DNA of 64,000 nt from Kitasatospora acidiphila (GTDB lineage: Bacteria; Actinomycetota; Actinomycetes; Streptomycetales; Streptomycetaceae), in NCBI RefSeq assembly GCF_006636205.1, contig NZ_VIGB01000003.1, positions 7,132,501-7,196,500 on the forward strand. Reading direction: 5' to 3'. Position numbers and translations under genes: made by a program. Below the pieces are notes generated by a model, which searched no databases, was not told where the DNA came from, and saw only the letters and a list, made by a program, of their open reading frames with translations. Positions 59,011 through 64,000 of this stretch are shown piece by piece. Numbering within the stretch: the first letter of the stretch is position 1; the number at the start of each line of letters is the position of its first letter.

Positions 59011-59390
59011 CGGGTGCCCCCGGTGAGTACCCGCACGGCCGGGCGCTCGGCGGGCACCGTGCCGTCCAGCGCGCCGTACAGCGCCAGCGCGGTGGTTACC
59101 CGCAGCACCTCGGCGTATACGGGGACCCGGCGCAGCCTTGCCATGGTCTGACTGATCGTCAACTCATCGGCGGTTCTCGGGTCTCGGTGCGCGATCAGGC
59201 GGAAGGCTAGCGGGAAGAGCCGCAGTGCGGCAGCCACCGTCCAGCGGTAGCCGGCCGGCATCCGGGCCAGACTCAGTGCCGTGTGCCGCACCGCCCGGTC
59301 ACCGGACGCAGTGGGCCGCAGCGCCTCGAACTCGGCCGCCCAGCAGACCGGTAGCCCAGAGGCGCGCAGGGTGGTGGCGAGCCGGCTCAT
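59007..59390 (-). CDS. Small uncharacterised GMC-associated protein
   Basis: A 127-residue protein, MSRLATTLRASGLPVCWAAE to VRVLTGGTR, that I do not recognise. It has two weakly hydrophobic stretches (LSLARMPAGYRWTVAAALRL, and VLRVTTALALYGAL) and an Arg-rich linker, but no clear TM helix or signal peptide. It is encoded between the aminotransferase and the GMC gene with 4-nt overlaps on both sides, so it is made with them. Small partner subunits of GMC enzymes exist elsewhere, and a role as GMC partner or maturation factor is plausible but unproven. Confidence 0.6.
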   Translation of the reverse strand: MSRLATTLRASGLPVCWAAEFEALRPTASGDRAVRHTALSLARMPAGYRWTVAAALRLFPLAFRLIAHRDPRTADELTISQTMARLRRVPVYAEVLRVTTALALYGALDGTVPAERPAVRVLTGGTR

Positions 59391-60832
59391 CCGGTCGCCT
59401 TCTCCCGCACCAGGCCGGCCAGCAGCCGGACCGGCCCCTGGTCCAGCACCTCGTCCAGCGCGTTCAGGAAGAGCTCCGCCTCGTCCGGGCCGGCCACCAG
59501 CGGCGGCGAGACGATCAGCGCGATCAGCCGGTTGGAGCCGAAGAAGGTGAGGATGCCGTGGTCCCGGTAGAGAGCCGCGATCACCGCGGCGGTGAGCAGT
59601 TTGGACAGTGCCTGCGGATCCTTGGCGGCGCTGGTCGGCAGCATCGAACGCAGCGCGTCGGGCAGCTTGGGACCGGGGTTGAGGAAGACCCCGTGCAGTG
59701 CGCCGCGCCCCTTGACGTCGTGCACCAGCCGCGGGTGCCGGGCCGCGAGCTTCGCCAGGCCGGTGCCGAGCAGCTCGCCCAGCTCCCGGGCCCGGCCCGG
59801 GAAGTCCTCCTCCACCGCGACGGCGACCGCCTCCAGCGCGGTGGCCGTCTCCTCGCCGAAGCCGTAGTAGGTGGTGCTGTGCAGGGTCGCGTCCGACAGG
59901 TTGTCGTAGGCGGCCCGGAAGATCGGCTCGCGTGCGATGTAGCCGGAGATCGAGGCCTTGCCGCCGCCGAAGGACTTGGAGGTGGTCACGATGTCCGGGA
60001 CCAGGCCCGGGTGGTGCATGAAGTGGAAGAGCGCACCCGTCTTGCCCCACCCGGTGTACACCTCGTCGAAGATCAGCACGATGTCGCGCTCGGTGCAGAT
60101 CCGCCGCACCTCGCGCAGGAAGCCCGCCGAGCACTCCCGCAGGCTGGAGGCGCTGAACGGTTCCAACAGCACGGCGTAGACGTCGCTTTCGCCATCGGAG
60201 GCGGTGTGCCGGTCCAGTGCCAGCAGGAACGACGCCAGGTCGTCGTAGCCGAAGCTGTCGGTGCCGGGGATCTGCGGGTACGGGAAGTGCAGCTCGGGCG
60301 AGGCGGTCAGGCTGGCCGCGCCCAACAGCTTGCCGTGGAAGGCGATGTCGCTGTGCAGCACCGTGCCGCGCCGCCCCTGGTGGTACTTGTAGGCCAGCTT
60401 GACCGCGCCCTCCACGGCCTCGGCACCGGAGTTGGGGAAGTAGCTGACGGTCAGGTCACCGGGCAGCAGCGCGGCCAGGTTGTGGCCGAGCGCCGCCACG
60501 TAGGGCGAGAGGTAGTTCTTGTGCACCTCCATCCGGCGGGACTGCTGGAACCGCTGCCGGGCCCGCAGGATCCGGGGGTGGTTGTGGCCGTGGCTCAGCA
60601 CCCCGACGCCGCCGGTGAAGTCCAGGATCCGCCGCCCGTCCCGCAGTTGGATCCAGCAGCCCTCGGCATGGTCCACCAGATCGCGGCCGAAACCGAAGGA
60701 GCCGATCAGCGAGACCTGGCTGCGGCTGACGTGGCGCCGGTAGAGCTCGTGGACCTGGTCGGTGGTCAGCTGCTCGGCCTGGTCGATGGTGATGAGCCGG
60801 CCGCTGGTCGGCTCGGGTACGAGTTCAGCCAC
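59387..60832 (-). CDS. Class III PLP aminotransferase
   Basis: A 481-residue fold-I aminotransferase. GVGVLSHGHNHPRIL, YFPNSGAEAVEGAVKLAYKY, LIFDEVYTGWGKTGALF and the PLP-Lys segment TTSKSFGGGKASISGYI are typical of class III (ornithine or 4-aminobutyrate-type) enzymes. The substrate is not clear: a terminal amine or keto group on a sugar or lipid is possible. GTG 60832 overlaps the stop of the amine oxidase gene by 8 nt. It is the third gene of the operon. Confidence 0.85.
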   Translation of the reverse strand: MAELVPEPTSGRLITIDQAEQLTTDQVHELYRRHVSRSQVSLIGSFGFGRDLVDHAEGCWIQLRDGRRILDFTGGVGVLSHGHNHPRILRARQRFQQSRRMEVHKNYLSPYVAALGHNLAALLPGDLTVSYFPNSGAEAVEGAVKLAYKYHQGRRGTVLHSDIAFHGKLLGAASLTASPELHFPYPQIPGTDSFGYDDLASFLLALDRHTASDGESDVYAVLLEPFSASSLRECSAGFLREVRRICTERDIVLIFDEVYTGWGKTGALFHFMHHPGLVPDIVTTSKSFGGGKASISGYIAREPIFRAAYDNLSDATLHSTTYYGFGEETATALEAVAVAVEEDFPGRARELGELLGTGLAKLAARHPRLVHDVKGRGALHGVFLNPGPKLPDALRSMLPTSAAKDPQALSKLLTAAVIAALYRDHGILTFFGSNRLIALIVSPPLVAGPDEAELFLNALDEVLDQGPVRLLAGLVREKATG

Positions 60833-62381
60833 GGGAACTCCCGGTGGCGAGGGGCTGCGTGGTCGGTGCGGGCCGGCGGTCGGCGATCAGCCGGCCGACC
60901 CGCCGGCCGTCCCGGACCGCGTAGTTGATGCCCCGGTCCTCCGGGAACACCTGCGCCATGCCGGCCAGGTAGAGGCCGCCGACCGCCGACTCCACGGCGG
61001 GCATGGTCCGGGTGTAGTGCGGGGTGATCACCGGCTGGGCGTACTCGGCCCGCCAGACGTGGTAGCGCTCAACCCAGGAGCGGTCGAACCGGGGGAACAT
61101 CCGCTGGATGTGCGGCAGGCTGTACTCGAAGACCTCCTCGTCGGTCATCGTGTACAGCGAGGCGTCGGTCGGCAAGTACTTGGAGAGGTAGACGATGTGC
61201 CGGCCGCCGTAGCGCTCCGGCCGGTCCAGGTTGGTGTGCTCGATCACGCCGACATAGGGGAAGCTCGGGTCGTTCACGTTGAGCCAGTAGGTGTCGGAGA
61301 GCCGGCGGCTGTTCTCCAGCACCAGGCACACGTTGCCCAGGTAGTCCACCGCCCGCCAGCGGCGCAGCAGTTCGGGCAGCGCCGGGTGGCCGTGGGCCTC
61401 CGGCCGGTCGAGCAGTTCGGCGGCAGCCTGCGGGGCGCAGGTCAGCAGCACCTGGCGGGCCGGGTGGAACTTGCCGCCGGCCAGCACGCCTTGCACACCG
61501 TGGCCCGCCAGGACGCCTGGTACGCCACCGTTCGCCAGCCGGACCGCCTCGACGGCCTGCCCGGTGCGGAACTCCACGCCCAGCGACTCCAGATGGCTCC
61601 GGAACGCGGACAGCAGGGCCTCGCAGCCGCCCTTGAGGTAGTAGAGCGTCTCCTTGCCGGCCTTGGTCCGGCTGCCGCCGCGCAGATGGAGCTTGGTCCA
61701 CATCCAGGTGGCGCCCACCTGGTCGGCGTACTTGCCGAACTTGCCCTCCAGCAGCGGGCGCCAGACCACCTCGTAGACCCGCCGCCCGCCCAGTGAGATC
61801 AGCCACTCCTCGGCGGTTCGTGACTCCAACTCCCGCCAGTGCTTGACCCGTTGGGCGCGCAGAGCCATGATGCCCAGGCGGATCCGGTCGGAGATCGCGA
61901 GCGGGGCGAAGCGCAGCACGTCGAGCGGTGCCGAGAGCCGGTAGACGTTGTTGGCGTAGTAGACGCCGGTGCGGGTCTCGTGCGCCTCCAGCAGGTGCGA
62001 GATACCCAGACGGGCGCAGAGCTCCAGCATCTCGTGGTCGGAGGAGAACCAGTGGTGGTAGAAGCGGTCCAGCCGGTGCCCGTCGGCCTCGAAGGTGCCG
62101 GCCAGGCCGCCGATCTCGGGTGCGGCCTCGATGACCCGGCAGCGCAGGCCCTGGCCGGCCAGCTCCAGCGCGGCGGACAGGCCGGTGAAGCCGGCGCCGA
62201 CGATGACCACGTCGACCGGGGGTTCGCTTTCCAGAGGCTCGGTGGTCATTGCTTCGGCGTTCACGGCTTCGGTGGTCATTGCTTCGGTGTTCTCGGCTCC
62301 GGTGTTCATTGCTTCGGCGTCCACCGCCTTGGTGTTCACCGCTTCGGCGTTCGTTCCTTCGGTACTCAAGGGGGTGTTCAA
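60825..62381 (-). CDS. FAD-dependent amine-oxidase/UDP-galactopyranose-mutase-like protein with N-terminal repeats
   Basis: A 518-residue protein with a TTG start coupled to the GT2 stop (TTGA). Residues 1-50 are degenerate 5-residue repeats (NTEAM, NAEAV type). The FAD domain then starts DVVIVGAGFTGLSAALELA, with RVIEAAPEIGGLAGTF, and ends VESAVGGLYLAGMAQVFPEDRG. The middle (YVGVIEHTNLDRPERYGG) matches proteins annotated as protoporphyrinogen-oxidase-like, often found beside GT2 dolichol-type transferases. Substrate unknown, possibly a polyprenyl-linked sugar. A downstream ATG after the repeats could also serve as start. Confidence 0.78.
   Translation of the reverse strand: MNTPLSTEGTNAEAVNTKAVDAEAMNTGAENTEAMTTEAVNAEAMTTEPLESEPPVDVVIVGAGFTGLSAALELAGQGLRCRVIEAAPEIGGLAGTFEADGHRLDRFYHHWFSSDHEMLELCARLGISHLLEAHETRTGVYYANNVYRLSAPLDVLRFAPLAISDRIRLGIMALRAQRVKHWRELESRTAEEWLISLGGRRVYEVVWRPLLEGKFGKYADQVGATWMWTKLHLRGGSRTKAGKETLYYLKGGCEALLSAFRSHLESLGVEFRTGQAVEAVRLANGGVPGVLAGHGVQGVLAGGKFHPARQVLLTCAPQAAAELLDRPEAHGHPALPELLRRWRAVDYLGNVCLVLENSRRLSDTYWLNVNDPSFPYVGVIEHTNLDRPERYGGRHIVYLSKYLPTDASLYTMTDEEVFEYSLPHIQRMFPRFDRSWVERYHVWRAEYAQPVITPHYTRTMPAVESAVGGLYLAGMAQVFPEDRGINYAVRDGRRVGRLIADRRPAPTTQPLATGSSRG
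62236..62364 (-). repeat. 15-bp tandem repeat encoding pentapeptides
   Basis: About eight degenerate 15-bp units (plus-strand core GCTTCGGTGTTCATT) encode N(T/A)EA(V/M) pentapeptides at the N-terminus of the amine-oxidase-like protein. Confidence 0.75.
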
Positions 62382-63337
62382 AGGGTGACCCTCTCGACGA
62401 TGGGCAGCGGGCTCGCGGCCCGGTCGAACCGTTCTTCGATGACATAGCCGGGGCGGTCCTGCACCTGCCGGAACACCGTGTGGAGGTACTCGCCGAGGAT
62501 GCCGATGGCCAGCGCCTGGACGCCGAACTCGGCCGGACGCACCAGCAGTCGGGCATCCCGGCGGACGACGGCCGTGGTCAGCCCGCCGGCCAGCGCCGCG
62601 GCCCCGAGACTGGTGGACAGCCGCAGCGGCGCGATCGACCCGGACAGCAGTCCGCGGCGGGAGAGCGCGAGCATCCGGCGCAGGGTGTACTTGGACTCGC
62701 CGGCCACCCGCGGGGCGCGGTCGTACTCGATGCTGGTCTCCGTGAACCCGAACCAGCTGACGGCGCCGCGCAGATAGAGGTCCTTGTCGCGGATCCGGAC
62801 CAGCTGGTCGACCACCTGACGGTCCATCAGACGGAAGTCGCCGGTGTCCACGGCGGTCGGGTGATCGGAGAGTGCGTTCAGCAGCCGGTAATAGGCGTAG
62901 GCGGTGGCCTTCTTGAAGGCGGTCTCGCCGTCCCGGCTGCGCCGGCGCGCGGAGACCACCGACCACCCTTCGCGCCAGCGCGCGGCCAACTCGGGGATCA
63001 GCTCGGGCGGATCCTGCAGATCGGCGTCGATCACCACGACGGCGTCGCCGACGGCCTCCCGCAAGCCGGCCAAACACGCTGCCTGGTGGCCGAAGTTGCG
63101 GCTGAAGCGGATGGCTCGCACGGTCGGGTCGCGGCGTGCCAGTGAGACCAGCAGCTCCCAGGTTCCGTCGGAGCTGCCGTCGTCCACATAGATCTGTTCG
63201 CAGGTGTAGCCGTTCATGCCGCGCAGGGTCGCGGCGAGGCGGGCGTGGGTCTGGTGCAGGGCCCCCGTTTCGTTGAAGCAGGGGATCACGATGCTGAGCG
63301 TCGGCGGTCTCTCGTCGAAGACTCGTGTCTTCGGCAC
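62378..63337 (-). CDS. GT2 polyprenyl-phosphate glycosyltransferase (DPM1/ArnC-like)
   Basis: A 319-residue membrane-associated glycosyltransferase. The GT-A domain has LSIVIPCFNETGAL, YVDDGSSDGTWELL and the metal-binding VIDADLQDPPELI, and VAGESKYTLRRMLALSR is the membrane-proximal motif of dolichol-phosphate-mannose-type enzymes. Two C-terminal helices (LGAAALAGGLTTAVV and VQALAIGILGEYLHTVF) follow. It transfers a sugar from a nucleotide to polyprenyl phosphate. First gene of the minus-strand operon that also contains the amine-oxidase-like, aminotransferase, GMC and MFS genes. Confidence 0.87.
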   Translation of the reverse strand: MPKTRVFDERPPTLSIVIPCFNETGALHQTHARLAATLRGMNGYTCEQIYVDDGSSDGTWELLVSLARRDPTVRAIRFSRNFGHQAACLAGLREAVGDAVVVIDADLQDPPELIPELAARWREGWSVVSARRRSRDGETAFKKATAYAYYRLLNALSDHPTAVDTGDFRLMDRQVVDQLVRIRDKDLYLRGAVSWFGFTETSIEYDRAPRVAGESKYTLRRMLALSRRGLLSGSIAPLRLSTSLGAAALAGGLTTAVVRRDARLLVRPAEFGVQALAIGILGEYLHTVFRQVQDRPGYVIEERFDRAASPLPIVERVTL

Positions 63338-63917
63338 GGCTCACCTCTCAAGGGGATCGGTGGGCGGTGACGGCCCACTCCCGCGTCGCACCGCACGCCG
63401 CCCCGCGGGCAGGCCGGCCGGCTCCGCGTGGGAGCGCGGTGGCAGGCGGCCGCCGGGGCGATGTGGTGTGCGGTAGGGGAGTGGGCGTCCTGGACTTCGA
63501 ACAGGCAGGTCTGCTCTAGGCGACCGACCGGGCCGCGGCGGACTCCGATGTCCGGCGGCCGGGGAAGATCTCAACGCGTCTGTACAATTTCACATTGTCC
63601 GAGTGTTCGTCAACGTTGGATTCTGATCGACTGGTTCCGGTCGCAGGGGGTCGAGATTCGGCTCGTGCTGTTGTTTCCGCTTGACGGGTCGACGGCCATG
63701 GCGATCCGGCCGCCCCGGAGGACCTGAATCCATCACAATCGAACAAGTCCAAACATGCTCGTGATCTTCACCTGGCCGGCACGAGCCCGGGCATGGCGGC
63801 CGCCTGATCGCCAGGACGCGCGGCAGGATGGTGACGCGTCATCGGGACGGGTGCGCCAGGGTGCTTCGGCGGGTGGCGGGCCCGGCACCGGACCGCCCCG
63901 ACCTCAGGAGCTGCGCC
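63338..63917. promoter_or_regulatory. Promoter region of the GT2 operon
   Basis: A 580-bp region without a convincing gene. 63570-63650 and 63720-63760 are AT-richer. ACAAT-N5-ATTGT (63584-63598) is a perfect small palindrome, and the minus-strand TTGACG near 63610 is a -35 candidate for the GT2 operon; no clear -10 was assigned. A plus-strand gene probably starts at 63918. Confidence 0.4.
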
Positions 63918-64000
63918 TTGGACCTCACCCCGCCCAGCCGTGCCACCGGCGACGCTCCCGGCGGGCCCGAGCTGGACGAGGCCGCCCAGTTGGCCGAGCG
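63918..64000 (+). CDS. Start of an unidentified plus-strand gene, truncated by the window edge
   Basis: TTG 63918 is preceded by AGGAG (63906-63910) at 7 nt and opens 27 codons of Pro/Ala/Glu-rich sequence (LDLTPPSRATGDAPGG, then PELDEAAQLAE). Codon third positions are G/C-rich as in real genes here. Too little is visible to name it. Confidence 0.4.
   Translation, partial: MDLTPPSRATGDAPGGPELDEAAQLAE

Overview
The window is high-GC actinobacterial chromosome, most likely Streptomyces or Kitasatospora. The run of SseB-like, DUF1844, infC-rpmI-rplT, SpoU methyltransferase, orphan histidine kinase and pheST genes is a familiar Streptomycetaceae core arrangement. Codon third positions are almost all G or C, and GTG/TTG starts and 4-nt ATGA/GTGA overlaps are common. 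I saw no rRNA, tRNA, CRISPR array, transposase or phage gene.

Layout. 1-9500: translation core genes. 9500-31800: mixed housekeeping and accessory genes: an alpha/beta hydrolase, a GT87 membrane mannosyltransferase, 3-hydroxyacyl-CoA dehydrogenase, SDR, a SnoaL-like/LLM flavin oxidoreductase/MFS/cupin operon, a deacetylase-like lipoprotein, a GH13 glucosidase, a class F sortase with a repetitive surface protein, an X-Pro peptidase-like secreted hydrolase, P450 plus ferredoxin, an ABC exporter, an epimerase-like protein and metG. 31900-36900: LytR-CpsA-Psr protein, CYTH protein, inositol-phosphatase-like enzyme, and a hydrolase/MarR divergent pair. 36950-52790: a biosynthetic gene cluster. 52800-56200: DUF2254 membrane protein, OhrR/Ohr pair and a DUF574-type methyltransferase. 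56370-63340: a tightly overlapping minus-strand operon (GT2, FAD amine-oxidase-like, class III aminotransferase, small unknown protein, GMC oxidoreductase, MFS).

The cluster at about 36951-52789 is the main result. It carries a lysine N6-monooxygenase-like flavoprotein, a small cupin, a MetRS-like class I ligase and a D-amino-acid-oxidase-type flavoprotein. This is the enzyme set known for N-N bond formation from lysine and glycine (N6-hydroxylysine plus glycine, then oxidative release of hydrazinoacetate). In the characterised hydrazine synthetases I know, the cupin and MetRS-like parts are fused; here they are two genes overlapping by 4 nt. Around them sit a LysA-like decarboxylase (probable lysine supply), three ATP-grasp ligases (one resembling the circularly permuted type), a DDAH-like amidinohydrolase, a degenerate FkbH-like protein, a repeat-bearing small beta-protein, an MFS exporter and a StrR-family regulator. 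A 17/18 match to the StrR/NovG operator consensus lies in the divergent promoter region at 38749-38777. The product is inferred to be an amide or peptide of hydrazinoacetate or a related hydrazine; its structure cannot be read from the sequence.

At least eight single-base deletions in short C/G runs break genes, including single-copy essential infC and pheS. They are best explained as sequence errors. The affected genes (infC, pheS, the P450, the ABC ATPase, the LCP protein, the lysine monooxygenase and the DDAH-like protein) are annotated here as intact.
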